This document shows positions 45,932 through 59,100 of a stretch of DNA of 64,000 nucleotides, one piece after another (within the stretch, counting starts at the first letter, position 1; every line of letters starts with the position of its first letter). Source of the stretch: Dichomitus squalens LYAD-421 SS1 (taxonomy: Eukaryota > Basidiomycota > Agaricomycetes > Polyporales > Polyporaceae); assembly GCF_000275845.1 (NCBI RefSeq), contig NW_006766889.1, positions 263,871-327,870 of the forward strand. The letters are read 5' to 3'. Under the pieces are notes generated by a model, which ran no database searches, was not told where the DNA came from, and saw only the letters and a program-made list of their open reading frames with translations. The translations under genes and the position numbers were made by a program.

Positions 45932-48385
45932 CAGCGCAGGCTTCGAATCGATATCCTTCCACTCTGCTTTCCCGTGCTAATAGCACCCGAATTCAAGCAC
46001 ATACGTCGCTTAACTCAGTCTCCTATCTGCAGCGAAGCTTGAGCGGGCGACCGATCCATCGTCTGGACTGTGGAGGCCCCTGTGCCCCCCGTGCCCCTTG
46101 CGTGCCCGGGGATCATCCGCTCGGCGTATGTGGCGGCCACACGTATGTGCCTCGGTGAGTATTTTGATTATCGAGACCGAGGCCGATTCATTAGATGCTT
46201 TCCTCGATTTGATTGATATACTTATACACACGCAGTTCCTTGTCCCACGCCTTGGGAACAGCTCGCCCTTGGTCATGACTTGTCATATCCCTGGCAGGCA
46301 CGCTCGCTCCAGACCGACCGATACGACTGGTTAGGCGTCCAGGCGACGGCCATTTAGCAACCGCCACAGCGGTGGCGCCGCCCGCTGAGGTCGCACCAAC
46401 GTTAGCGTATTCATTACCGAACTCGAACCTGAAACAGGCCAGGGGGCCGCTAGGACGCCGTCTTTGACCTGAGGGACGGCGGTGCCTGCTCGGTCAGATA
46501 CGCCATGCAGACACTACGCTTCGTAGGCTGCTGAAAGGTCATCATGGACATTCCGCAGGGTGTATGCGCCGAAAAGGATAGATGCTAGCCTCGGGCGTAA
46601 GCGGTAGGCCTGGCATCCGGAACGGTACAAGCGAGGCTACGACAGTTTCGACGCGTCGAGGACGATGCTTCAGTCGTCGGAGTTTCCGACACGACTCAAG
46701 CTCACGTCGTTCGCTGTCCGGAGCTGGGCTGCTATCGCGAGAGCCCCGCGCGACCGCCGGGGCTCGCAGGATATACGATGTCTATGTATGTCGGTCTGCA
46801 CGGTGCGTCAGTCACCCTTCCCTACTTACATTAGACGGAACGAGCAGGCCCCATCGCGAGTGCGTACGTACGTACGCTGGCGTCGCATCAGCCTCGGACC
46901 ATCCTGTGCGCCAATTCTCACTTGCCGCTTCCATACGAGCACTTCGCCTTCGACCCATGTACATGGACGGAGTATTCTGCTACCGCTACGTCATCCCCTA
47001 TTCTCGTCGCCCGGACCATCGCGGCCGCTGAGTTTCGGCTTGGGCACGCATGCCGTACTTTCAAGTTTTGCCACAGACGCTCTCGTACGTACGGTAAGTA
47101 TATGTATTTGGGGGAATCGGACGTCAACATCTGATGCCTTGATCGCCGACGGGAGTGCGGTCGTGGAGATATGTACCCACGGGCCACGGCCGCACAGAAA
47201 CGAGATGCTACGATGCCCGCTTGTGCGTGCTGCTGCACATAAAGTTGGATATCCAGCACGTTCTGCGGGCGTCCCACGTGTGCCCATGGATGATCGTCGA
47301 CGTCGGCGACACCGTCTAATCAGAAGCGCCAACTCGCTGTGAACGGCAGCGCGTGCGCTGATTGGAGGCTGACGTCTTGAGATCCGGCTGGCCAAAAATA
47401 CTGGGCAGGGCACGTCGACGGGCGAATGAGGGCGAGCGTGCCTTGCGGGGTGCAGTAGGCTGACGTCCAAAATGCCGCCGGCTGTTGTTAGCAGAACTGA
47501 GAAGGGGGCCGGGAGAGCAGACTCGGTTGAGTTTCAGCAGGCTTCGTGCGCACGCATTAGTGGCAATACATACGTGGCTGCTGCGAATCGCGGAACCGGC
47601 GTTGTTGTTCTATCGATACGCGGACGATGGCAGGCCGGGGAGCGCACTGGGAACTGCGTGCGCTGCGCATGCCACCGATTACCAAGCGAGAGCTGTTGGT
47701 CGCTGCGTAGGCACATTAAGCATCTGCGACGCCTCAGGGATGAAAACCGCGTGCTGGTCGACATCCACAGGAGACCCCGCACTGCGGCAAAACGCTCGGC
47801 AGGAGGGATATTGGAAGGCATCGATCAGGCACAGGGACGAGGGCAGCGCTGGGCAGCGACGGCAGCACGGAACGATCGAAGGCGTCCGCCCGGAGCTGTG
47901 GGGAGCCCAGGCGTCGTCTTCGGCGTGCAGACCGCTCCCAGCCCGCGGCTTGAACAAAGTTGGGCAGCAGCAAGAGCGGTACTCCGGTGGGAGGGCAGGC
48001 TTCCCGTCTGGCGCACCTCGCAAGAATTAGATGGATTTCTCAGCTGGGCCTTCCCTTCTCAGGCCCGCGCGGGGCTTCAATTCCGTCTCGATTGGGCTCG
48101 TCCCCGGGGCCCTCGCTGGAGGGGCCAGCCGCAGGCGACCGCGGGTGGGCTTCGGGAACTCTGTCTGTCTGCGAGAATATGGCACGCACGCCTGCGATCG
48201 CGATGCCAGAGTGAGAACGCGATTCGCTCGCCGCTCCCAGGCCCACGCCCGCCGCCTCCCACCTATACTTAAGCCCAGCCCCTGCCCCCCTCTCCCTCCG
48301 TCCCTTGTCTGCCCGCTGCCCGCCTACCAGCCCCCGTCTCCCACCAACGCACCCCTCCGCGCCCCCCCTCCAGCCGCTCGAAAAC
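45932..48385. other. Gene-poor region upstream of the secreted peptide gene
   Basis: About 2.5 kb. Near 46080-46350 a good plus-strand intron (donor gtgagt, acceptor cacgcag) joins frames giving RSAYVAATRMCL and VPCPTPWEQLALGHDLSYPW, but no start exon is found. A 266-codon open frame at 47472-48272 shows no motif. Microsatellite gtacgtacgtacg occurs near 46863. Otherwise nothing supported. Confidence 0.4.
48264..48272 (+). promoter_or_regulatory. TATA-like box of secreted peptide gene
   Basis: The sequence tatacttaa is 114 bp upstream of the peptide ATG. It is followed by a C-rich leader, a layout common in strongly expressed fungal genes. Confidence 0.45.
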
Positions 48386-48639
48386 ATGCAGTCCTCGCTC
48401 CGCTACATCCTCGCCGTCGTCGCCGTCGTCGCTACCGCCTTCTCCGCCGTCCAGGCGAGCCCCGTTCCCGTAAGTCCACTCCTCCAGAGCGCCTTCTCCC
48501 GCCAAGGGCCTCGGCACTGCTCGGCTGGCTTGGAGCCGAGATCGGGAAGCTCACGCGCGCCACTCTTGCTTGCCTCCATTGTCCCCAGGAGCCCGTCGTC
48601 GAACGCCGAGAGGCTTGGGTCACCGTCGCCGACTGGTGA
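48386..48639 (+). CDS. Small secreted peptide precursor with dibasic (Kex2) site
   Basis: Two exons (48386-48469 and 48589-48639) join in phase 0 at donor gtaagt and acceptor ccccag, giving 44 residues. MQSSLRYILAVVAVVATAFS is a textbook signal peptide with cleavage likely after AVQA. A short propeptide SPVPEPVVE follows, then Arg-Arg, then EAWVTVADW and TGA. Kex2 cleavage after Arg-Arg would release the nonapeptide EAWVTVADW; Glu-Ala directly after a dibasic site is the dipeptidyl-aminopeptidase (Ste13) trimming signal known from yeast alpha-factor precursors. A TATA-like box and C-rich leader precede it. Alternative: the tga belongs to an intron (CTG|gtgaac) and this is only the first part of a larger secreted protein, though I found no good downstream acceptor and exon. 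Function unknown. Confidence 0.5.
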
Positions 48640-51600
48640 ACATCCCGTGCTCCCATCTCTTCTTGACCGGTGAGTGCCCCGCAACCTCCGTCCGCGCCCG
48701 CGATCTTTCTCAACTCCGTGTCCGAATGTCACGTCAGATGTGTGTCCGCCTTCATCGCCCGACCATAGGGTCGGGTTCCGCGTCGCTCGCGCACCCCGCG
48801 TGCGCGGCGGCGAGCTCGAGGGGTCTCGGCATATTGCCCTTTTAATCTCCGATGTGTACCGTTACAATCCAACCTTGTCTCATTACGGACAAACGCAAGC
48901 GAAGAGGTGGTCGCGCGCGCATCCCCGTCACGCTGTGTACCATACCATACATACATACTTTGGGCCACCGCGCGCGCGACGGCGAGTGCGAGTGCGAGTG
49001 TTGTGCGGCAGTGGGAGAGTTTGGGATGTTCTGGAATGTGGGGCGACGTGGGGCGGCGGCGGCGGCGGTTGTAATTTTTTTGTGTCTTGGGTTCGGCCGT
49101 GCATGTAGCATCAGTTGCCTGTTACGAGTTACCGCTATCGTCGCTCTTTTCCTTTTAATCGCGCACACATCTGCTCGACTGGGGAGCATCCATATGCACG
49201 TCGCGCGGACGATTGACGGCGACGGGACGAGTGCCTCCGTGCTTCGAGGCGTTCGCGGGCTTCTTGCATCACGAAAGTGCCAGAGGGGAGCGACGGAAGC
49301 TGAACGCGTGTCTCCCTATCCCCGCGCGCCTGTTTGGATGGAGGTGAACACGAACGTTCGGATGTTTGAATGTGCGAAGGCGAGGGACGGCTGAAATGAC
49401 GCAGCGACGTTCCCGGCACTGGACTTATTCTTCCGTCGCAAGGAAGGAAGGGAGGAGGTTGCGATCCGCGTGGCGGGGCACGCAATCGTCTCGGGAAACG
49501 AGCTTGCGCAATCCGCCGTGGCGCGCTCGCCCGGCTTCTACATGATACGACAATCATCATCGCGATCGCGATCGCGCGCTGCACAAAGAGCGAGACAGAG
49601 AGAGAGAGAGAAGGCCAGAGAACCCCCGCGGCGGCACATGCGAGGCACATCATCGGACAGACGGGGGAACGACGGGAACACGACGCGGGTGGACGCGTGC
49701 GCGTGCGCCACGAAGGCGCCGCTAATACCGCCGGACGTTCGCACACGGCACGTCACGCTCGCCGCACGCCGTCCGGGGGGGACGGCCGGGGACGGTCAGA
49801 GAGACGTCCGCGCGTCAGGTGGTCTGCCCGTCTGCGAGCGGGTGGGAGTCCGGCGCGCAAGCTTTCGGTGATAGTGGGGCTGCTGGGAGGGGTGGCTCGA
49901 ACACCTGCGGTGCCGTTGCCGCCGCGGAGACGGCAGCTCGGGGGGCCATGGGGACGTCGTCGCTATAGTTGTACCAAGGGTGACGAACTCGCTGTGCGAG
50001 ATTGAGCGGGCAAGTGCCGACCTTTGTCTCCTGGACCACAGCTGCCTTTGTTCACGAGGTCGATAAGAGGGATTGGCGAACGCATGAAACGTGGACAGGA
50101 CCATACTGGATCTCGCCACGATACCCATGATCACGGACGACGGTGCCCGATGGTGAAGGTTACGTCTCGCCCGGATGAGCCTCTCCAATCGCGCCAGCGC
50201 GGTGGGTGCCAGGTGTCAGTCCCACTGAGCGAGCACAAGGCTATTTACGACTCGGGTGCCTGGGCAGCGTCCCGCTCGTCCTCGATTAGCTCGGGATCCG
50301 TATGACCATGCATGGCCGGCAGAAGCATCGCGGACGACAGCTCCAGGCGTGTCGCACATTGAGATGTTGATCAGGACGGACAGGCGGAGCGACCGCGAAG
50401 GCGAGCGATTACGGCAGAGGTACGAGAGTGCTTGAAATTTTCCATCTCGACGACCAGGGCAGGACATGTACTCAGAGCGGGATGCTCGGGATGCCGACGG
50501 TGGAATCTGATCTGTCCTGCGTTTGGAAGCGTGTCGTGATGCGATGGCAGGTCTGTCCCAGATCTGTCCTCAAAAGAGAGATCAGAGCAATGTAAGTACT
50601 GAGGATGAGCCGGTGGCGGGGACGGGACAGGGCGACAATCGATGATGCAATGGCGTCCAGGCCCCGGAGGCACCGAACCGAACCCGACGCTGTGAGAAGA
50701 GACAGGACTGTGCCCGCACATACATACCTACAAAGCACTTTGCACTGCGCAGAGCAGCCGCATCATGTCCGTGTGAGTCGCCGGAGAAGTCCCGAGACAT
50801 GCTGTCGAGTTGCTCCTAAGTAAAGCGAGCCTCTAGCACTGACGTTCAGCCGCAATCTCCTATCACAAATCTGCTCAACTCACTCACAGACGTATCAATC
50901 GCCGCAAACCTTCGGAAAAGTGCATGCTTCCGGTGGTGACGATGATGGTTATATGCCTGCGCCGTCATCGCATGGTCGACAAACGCCAGATGTCGGAGTC
51001 ATAAATTGGCGGCCGCTTGGCCAAGCCGTCCGTACTCAGCTTCTCGCGTTCAACCACAAGTGAGTACTGTGGTAAAGGCTTGGAGAGCTGCTGCGGACCC
51101 GTGGGAGTTTTTGAAGCCAAAACATCGGGGGCACTGTGGAGGTGAGGTTCATGGGTTATAACAGCCTTTTATGTGTCAGACCTTGAGTAGAACTGCGCCG
51201 CCAAGAGAGTGGAAGTTACCTCTCCTCTAAAGATTCCGATAACCTCGCCACGCCCCTACGACAGTCTCAGAGCATGCAATAGGCGCTCGACCACGGGCGT
51301 ACGGATACCGGGATACGGTAAAGCAGGCGCTCAAGCCCTCAGGTCTTACACGTCATCCACATCGTCGACCAACTCGACGCTCGTCTCCTTCCTTGTCGCC
51401 AAGTTCGAGGATCCTCGCCAGCACATTCCCATCCAACGGAGGTAATCCGTTTGGGCGACAGCAGGGCCACTTGCAGCCCACCGTACTGTGGTTCGTGTCG
51501 TGACGCCCTCACCTCACCTCCCGTGTCGTAATCGACGAAGAAGTTGCACAACTTGTGCGCTGGTATGATCGACGCATCCCAGTCTCGGTCTCACTCGAGC

Positions 51601-53180
51601 GCTCTTGCTGCCGCTGCACATGGCGGATCCTGTTGGCGATGCTGGGGCCCCCCCTCATTTCACATCGCCAGCCTTCCGAAGCTCGAAACATCGATCGCGA
51701 AGCTCTTTGACCCGTGTAGCCTGGCCCTTTGCGGGGCTCTCTCGCTGCGCGCGGCTCGTTCCGCTGTCCGACATACCCGCTATTATGAGGAGCCGGTGTG
51801 CGTATACGATATCGCGGACTGCACACCTCCGACGACCAAATCTCCCAGAGGGCCCCTGGTACTCACTGAAAGCGAAGCGAGGATGGCCGGACGAGCAAGG
51901 GCTTCTTCTCCGTCAGATGTCATCTCAGACACGGTGGCGACCCGGCTCCTGCTGGAGGTTGTCTGGTCCGACGGCGTGGCCGGTTTCTGTTCCGCTGAGA
52001 ACACCGTCTCCGAGGCGGGAAGGGTGCCGCCTGCAAAGAACGCGATCGCTGCTCACTGCGTGTTACGATTGAGCGCATGTTGTATACGCACGTCGTCTCG
52101 CCGCTATGAAAGCAGTCGAGCGGTACACTGACACGGGCATCGCGTCGGTGATCTTGATGCAAGTCGCACCCCAAGGAGCACATACGTGGTGTGACCACAC
52201 TCCGCTTATGGGTGCCCATTGGAGGCCCGGCCGCTAGTTGTTCACCACTTGATTGTGTAGAGGTTGGTGGTAGTGGCAGTGTTCCGGGCTTTGGGCGTGG
52301 AGATACAGAGAGGGACTGTGCTGCCAGTGAGGACGGTGTCGACGTGAGCCGACTGTCGCAATAGGCACCTACAACGAAGGTTACGTCTCTCCGCAAATAC
52401 CACAGCAAGCGGAGGTTTCGCTGCTGTGATGGATGATGAGGTATTGCGAACTTGCCTGCTATCCTGGCCTATCGAAGTCGGAGAAAGATCAGTCAGACTT
52501 GTACAGATCAATGTAAATCCTAGGCTTGATTGGTTGAGCGGGACGTTGATTGTGTGATACCATCCGAACGGAAATCGTCTGCACCGTCTCGATGACGGAA
52601 CATTTGATGGCTCGGACCAAGGTCGACCCAGTGCCCCGTAAGCGATGTTGCTGATACGTATGACTAGAGCCTGGGACGGCAGGCACTCAGGAGCCAAAGC
52701 GACGCTATCCGAATGAGGAAAATCGTTGCTCACCGAAGCCAGAAAATAATGCAGTACGGTTTACATACTATAGAAAAAGAGTACAGGATAGCAGGAGTTA
52801 ATCGGCAAACTACTTGAGCAAGAAATGCGCGTGAGTTCGGTCCCTCACTCACAAACAATCAAGTTTCAATCGTTAGGATCACCAGCTGGCACTGCCTTTA
52901 TGGACGCCGATCCCTTGGGCAGACTGGGAGATTCAGTGGCCCGAGGATCGACACCCTTAGAAGGGCTGCCAAGATAGTCCAACAACCCAGATGGTACTCA
53001 TATTTACTGGCGCTCGTTCCGACCTGTTTATATACCTTGCCATTCGCCATCCGTCAGCGACATTCAAGCTGCGTGCAATCATTTGGCGGGGTTGTAGGAA
53101 TCAAGATTTTATATTGGTACACAACAGATGCTATCGCACTACGCCGAGTCGACTACTGTACTTTTCCCTAAACGGCACGA
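48640..53180. other. Long gene-poor region
   Basis: About 4.5 kb with no gene I can support. It contains a (cgg)n run near 49052-49068, a gatcgcgatcgcgatcgcgc run at 49561-49580 and an (ag)n run near 49597-49611. Open frames up to about 200 codons occur on both strands but lack motifs, intron signals or codon regularity. Near 52490-52990 on the minus strand there are isolated coding-like pieces (LDYLGSPSKGVDPRATESPS and VRMVSHNQRPAQPIKPRIYI before stops), with a tatataaac box at 53028-53036, possibly remnants of a small gene. Confidence 0.4.
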
Positions 53181-56100
53181 TCACGCCTCTGCGACCCGCT
53201 CAAAGAACTGCTTCAACGTTCCAGAAAGCACGTCCGGCAATGCTTCCACGTCCCTGAGCACAACATAGTACTCGAACGGGAATGTGTCCAAGTAGCGTTC
53301 CACCTTCAGGTCCATCCGCCCGTCCACCATGTTGTAGGCCACCTGGTTCATCGACAGAATCGAGTTTTCGTTCTTCCCCGACATGCCAGCCTGAGAGGCC
53401 ACGCTCTTGGAGTGAAGAGAGTCGAGGATGATGAAAACGAACATAACGCGCTGCTCCTCCGCGCGCCTCAGCACCGTCCGAAGCCGCTCGTGGTCCTGGC
53501 ATATGCCGTCGGAGATGATGATCTCAAGCTGCCACAGGTCGCTTGCAGACGACGAGCTGATCGCGCGTCTTTCCCGGGCTTGTTCGAGCAATCGCAAACT
53601 CGTCTGGACGAGCGAGAGTACCTGGGTCGCCCTCTGGTCGAAGCGGAAGGCGCTCATGACCTTCGTCCCGGCCTGGTCTGTGAAAGGTCCTCCGTCGAAC
53701 CCATGCAGCACATCGACAGTCTCGCCGAACTTCGCGATCGCGACGTCACCGACTTCCAGCTTGCCTAGAGCTTTCGAGACGAGTGCAAGCGTCTGGAACG
53801 CCAGATGCACCGAATGCGACTCCGCCATGGACCGGGAGTCATCGAGCGCGATGAGTACCTGGTACTCGCGCTGGCTCGGGCGCGTCCGCCTCAGCCAGAT
53901 CTTGTCCTTCGTGAATTCACTAGCAATGTAGGGGATGATCTTCTTCATATTCAGGCGCTTCCCCGTGCGGTAGTCGCCCTTGAGGCGCGTCGCCATCGTT
54001 GGTTCTAGGATCAAGCGGAGCTGCTCGCAGAGCGCGTAGGAGAGGTCGTGTGTGAGCGACTCGTACTTGCGCCACATGTCCTCGGCACCGCGCTCGGGCT
54101 GGCCAGATGCCTGCCATTGGCGGAGGGCGAGCTCGACTGCTTCTTGCGAGCCTTCCGCCGCTTCCTCGGAAGGTACGGGTCGATCGGATGGAGGAGGGCC
54201 GGCGAGGTCACCTACGGAGGGACCAGTCTGCTGAGACCGAATCTCGGTCTGCGTGAGCGCACTCTTGACATCCTCTCCAAGCTTTTGCGAAGTAGGCTCA
54301 GAATGAAGCGCTGATGTCGGCGGGCGAGATACTTGTTCCGGGTCAACGTCAGAAGGCTCTTCAACAGGAGGGACAGTATCCTTCGCCTCCATATCCTCGT
54401 CGAGGTACTTGAGCTCGTTGAGCTTCGCGACGTCCTCATGCTGTGCGGGCCCAAGGGCCTGCATCTCATCCGCGCCCTTGTCCTCTGTAGGACGAAGATA
54501 CTCGAGCTGTGATGGGCTAGAGCTGTCCATCTGCTGTTCTGGACGGCTTTGCGTTCCAGAGCTCTCCAGGATCTCGTCGATGCGTTGGCTGATCTCGCGG
54601 AGAGCATCTCCTAGGCTCCGAAGCGGGTTGCTCTGCATGGGCTGTGTCCTCGCTTGAGATGGAGCGGCGCCTTGTTGGGCGCGAGCAGAACCTGTACCTT
54701 CCTGTCCTTCTTGAGCGGACTCTTCGGCACGTTGAGAAGGTTCGGCAGACCTGTGAACCCGGAGTCATCAGTATGTACTTTCAAATCGAAACCGTCGAAA
54801 GGTACATACTGCTCTTGTGCACGCTCGTCTTGAGACGCGCCCTCTTGTGTGCCTTCCTCCTTCTCAGCAGGTTCCTCGGGCCCTCCAGCTTCTCCGGAAG
54901 ACGAAGGTCCTCGGTCGCCCTCGCCTTGGTGGGCCCCGGGCATAGCCTGGTCACCAGCCTCGCCACTGTCCTGTCCAGTGCCCGCATGAAGATCGGGCTG
55001 AGCGGTGGCATCGACTATATCCTCCGTTGCACCCTCGGGTTGAGTGGCATCGTCTGGCATGGCTTGTGGGTTCTCGCCTTCAACATCCATCTCTTCCTCT
55101 TCGGCATCCTTCTGATCGCCTTCCCCTGGTCGTTCCTCTGCCGCCTCGTCTCCTTCCTCATCCATTTCGATGTCGTCGTCCAACGGAGAGTCCTTCCGCT
55201 CCTCCTGACCGAAGTCCATGTCGTCCGGCAGGTCTAGGGTCTCTGCTTCTTGGATGAAGTCGTCTAGCGGCGCGCCACCCTGTTGATCCTGTTCTCCATC
55301 GTCCATAGTCTCATCTTCAGCCTCCGCGTCCTCAGGAACAGGTTCCTTCCCTTCGTCCTCGCGCTCTCCCCCTTCTTCCTGGGCCGCCTGTTCCTGTCCT
55401 TTGTCACTCGGCTTCTCCTTTCCCTTCCCCTTGCCCTGAATCTCCTCCTTCGCGACCATCTCTGACTCCTTCTCCTGCTGCTTCGCCGAGTGGTCCTGTT
55501 CCGACTTGCCCTGGTCCTTCTTGTCATCCTCTGGCCCGGCCTCGTCTCCCCATAGCTTCTCATCCACCGCCGACGGGTCGGTGGCGTCCAGATCGCCCAC
55601 CTGCTCCTCCGGCTCCTCGCCTTCCTCCTCATCTTCCTCCTCCCCCTCCTCCTCACCCTCCTTCTCCGGTACGTCCTGCATCTTCCCGCCGAAGTCCTCG
55701 CTCATCTCCAGCGCGTTCCCTTCCTCCGCGCGCTCCACATCATCGTCCTCGCCCGCCTCGCCTTGCAGGCCCTCGACCTGACTCTCGTCTTCGATTTCCT
55801 TGCTGACGTTCTCGTTCCCCGTGCCCTCGCCCATGCCCATGCCCCCCGCGTCCTCCATGGCCCCCTCGCGGCCCGCCTCAGCCTCAGCCACCTCGGGGGG
55901 CTTGCAGAAGCCGTCTTTGGCGACAGAATGCATGACGGAGCAGACGACGTAGTCGAGCTTGAAGAGCGCCTTGGTCCACGCGCAGTGGTTCGTCAGCTGT
56001 GCGCGCGCGAGCTCGAGGTACGAGTCGAGGAAAGGGAGGACCCGCGCGAGGCGTTTCTCGAGCTCGTCTTGTGGCGCATGCGTGGCTTCGCTCGCGACGG

Positions 56101-59100
56101 AGCTGAGCAAGGATGAAACCTCGTCCAGCTTGAGCCAGCGCGTAATCTGCCCAATGATGCGGGTGTGCTCGCGGACGAAGCGGTCAGGAGTCTCGGAGGC
56201 GTCTGGCTCCGCGGTCGGCGGTGGAGGAAGTGCGAGGATCCCTTGAACTGAGAGCAGGAGGCGATCGATGAGCTGCGCAGTCGAGTCCGAGGGGCTGTTG
56301 GTGTTGGGGTGCGTCCACTGAACGAACGCGAAGGACTCCCTATTCTGAAGCCACTGGAGGAGAGGTCGGACAAAGTGCGCGACGGCGTTGGGACCATCCG
56401 TCCATCTCATCAGAAGCTGGATGACCGTCTGGACGTGCTCTAAAGCCTGTTGCACAGTCGCAGCTTCATCTACAGATAGACAACCATCCAGTCAGTCCAG
56501 TTCGGCGCGATAGAATCAGAACAGCTCACCTTCCAGGAGAATGGGAGCAATGAGTAACTTGGCGTTGCTCGTCACATCAGTCATACGACGGAACATTTCC
56601 TGCGACGAAGCCAGTGCAGATTGCAGCTCGTCCAAAGCGGCGGGAAGCGCCTCGGTCTCCGGCAGCTGCTGGAGATACTTCCTCCAAATTGCCGACGTTT
56701 CCTCCAAAGCATTGACAAGCCTCCCGAGGTCCTCTTTGATGCCAACAACGCGAGGGCCTAGCTCAGGATCGGAAGCAACGACGCGAGAGTTGCGAGAGAC
56801 TGTTTGGAGGCGCAAAGTGACCTCATGCAATTGCTGATATTGATGGATGGCCTCGACGAGACTAGCGAGATGTCAGCGCAAGTCAGAATTTTGCAGGAGG
56901 AACCGGCGTACCTTGCTCGCGCCTCGACCGCGAGAGAGAAAGCAGACTCTACCAAGCCTGAACCGCGCTGCAGATCACGAGTACCGATGTCTGGATGGTG
57001 ATTCGACAACGCCGCTCGAAGATCTGGGAGCAATTTTGTGAGACGTAGGAAGTACGACTCGCTCTTGTCGAACGGCCCGACATCCTCTGCGAGCTTCACC
57101 ACGACGGGCTGCTCTCTTAGCCAGCGGGGGTTGCTCTGCTGCTCAAGGACCTCAGGCTTGATGTTCATGGCGAGACCGATGCGACGGAGCTCCTTGAGGA
57201 GGTCGCTCCACGCCTTGCGCTTGCGGACGAGAAGCGACTTGTGGAACTTATCTTTCTGTTCCTTCGTCGCGTTGGGAGGAGGGGCGGAAGACGCGAGGCT
57301 CTGGAGTGTTGCGATAATCTCCGCAGAGAGGTCGTCGACGTCGGCAGACGACAGAGATCCAATGAGAGCGCCGAGCCGCACTCGAAGCATGGACTGGAAA
57401 TTCCGGAATGTACGGTCGAGATTGACGAGATGGTCGGATCGGAGAGCATTACTGTGGAAGTTGGGAAGTGCAGAGTAGTCGGAATCGAGACGAAGTGTAG
57501 GGAGCACAGGTGTCGAAGTCGCCTCGTCGGAGCCAGCGACCCCGGGAACGAGGTGCGCGGTGATGGGCTGGCGTAGGATCTCTCTGAACTTCCGGACGCA
57601 CTTGTATAATTGGCGGTGGGTCCTCTGAGCGCTTTGCTTGAGAGCATGCACGTTGATGTCCTTCCAGCTCGCGAGCTTGATGAAGTTCCGGATCTCTTTC
57701 TCCAGCTCTTGCTGCTGCGACGAGAGCGATGTGTTCACACGAGGGACGAATTGCGAATAGTACTTCCGAGTGAAGTGGAGTATGCGGTGAGCACGGCGCG
57801 AACCGGTTGAACGCGTCCCAGCTCGACTACGACTGAGGCGAAGGCAGTAACACTCGAAGGCTTGCAGGAGGTTGAGACGCGCAATGTACTGTCCCAAAGG
57901 ACTGGACATCATGTATGAGTCGAGGAGCGGCACGAGCCCTTCGAGATATCTTGCCAATGCTCCCACGTCCCCATCTGCTTCCTCCTGCGATGCAGCCTCG
58001 ACACCACGAATTGTTGCTTCGTATAGCCGGAACCACCAATCCGAGGCCCCATCTGCGAACTCCTGGGCCTGGGTGCGGAGTAAGCCCTGCCATGAAGACA
58101 GCTCCAAGCGACGCCAGGAAACGACCAAGGAGACCAGCTCGTGTTGGTAGGTCTTGAGCGTGTTCTCTCTGTTGGCGTACATCTCCCAATCTTCCATCTG
58201 TAGGAGAAGCTGCTCAATCGCTGACAAAATCTTCGCGACTGGACTGAATATATCGAGGGTTAGGATGGCATCGCAGCGAGTCTTGAGATGTTGCAAGACC
58301 ATCTGATCTGGCCATTCCTGAATGAGGGCCGCCAGCCTGATCGACATGCGCTGCAGGACATCGGAGGACTTTCGAAGTTCAGGGACACTAGGATCGGTAT
58401 AGAAGTTGTAGGGTCTGGGCTCCGCACGTGCCGCATCGCGCAGGACGGCGAGACGATCGAGCAGAATGGAGATCTGGTACGGGCGACTGCAGCGGTCCAA
58501 GGTCTCTGGGAGGGAGGCCGCCTTGTCGGTGAGAATGTCATGCACAAGCGTCGCTCGGAGTTCCTTGGAGTCGATCGCGGACGCCGCCTGTGGAGAGAAA
58601 TGGACAGAGCCGAAGAGAAGTTGATGGAGAGTGGCGAGCCTCTTGACGTTAAGCGGATCGATGAGATCGGCCAGCTTCCGGACTTGCGCGGTCGTCGAAG
58701 ACGGCGCTGTCTCCAGCAAGTCCTCGTACTCCGGAAAGAGCGACAGGAACTCTTGCTCCTCTTGCTCGGCTTCTGTTGCAGGATCATTGACTTCAGTCTT
58801 GTGACGGTATAGAGATTGAGCTTCGCGCTCCGCCTCTTCCTTCCTAGCTTTGTCGACCAGCCAGAGACCAAGCGATTGCTCGTATACGCTCTCCACGAGT
58901 GGCATGTAGGACTCCACCTCGGTGCCCGAAGCAATCTCAGAGGCAGCTGTCGACAGCTTCCACAAGACAAGAGACAGAGTCGTGCTGTTCGTTTGCTGCG
59001 TCGTATCCTCGTGAATGGCTTGTGATCCACAAAATGATGGAAAAGAAACGAGTGCCTCCGCCACCATGCTCTCTTGGCTGGCTAGAGCGGTGGTGCTTGC

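Noticed and set aside
47472..48272. 266-codon open frame on the plus strand beginning with ATG
   Set aside because: No domain, signal peptide or intron pattern. Composition is Arg/Ala/Gly-rich as expected for a GC-rich random frame, and other frames on both strands are open over the same bases.
49135..49746. 203-codon open frame on the minus strand
   Set aside because: Low-complexity Arg/Ser-rich translation across microsatellites; several other frames are open too.
51544..52131. 195-codon plus-strand frame
   Set aside because: No ATG at its start and no ordered or family-like sequence.
52242..52990. Minus-strand coding-like fragments near 52.5 and 52.9 kb
   Set aside because: Short pieces could not be joined into one gene with a start codon. 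Kept only as a note in the region entry.
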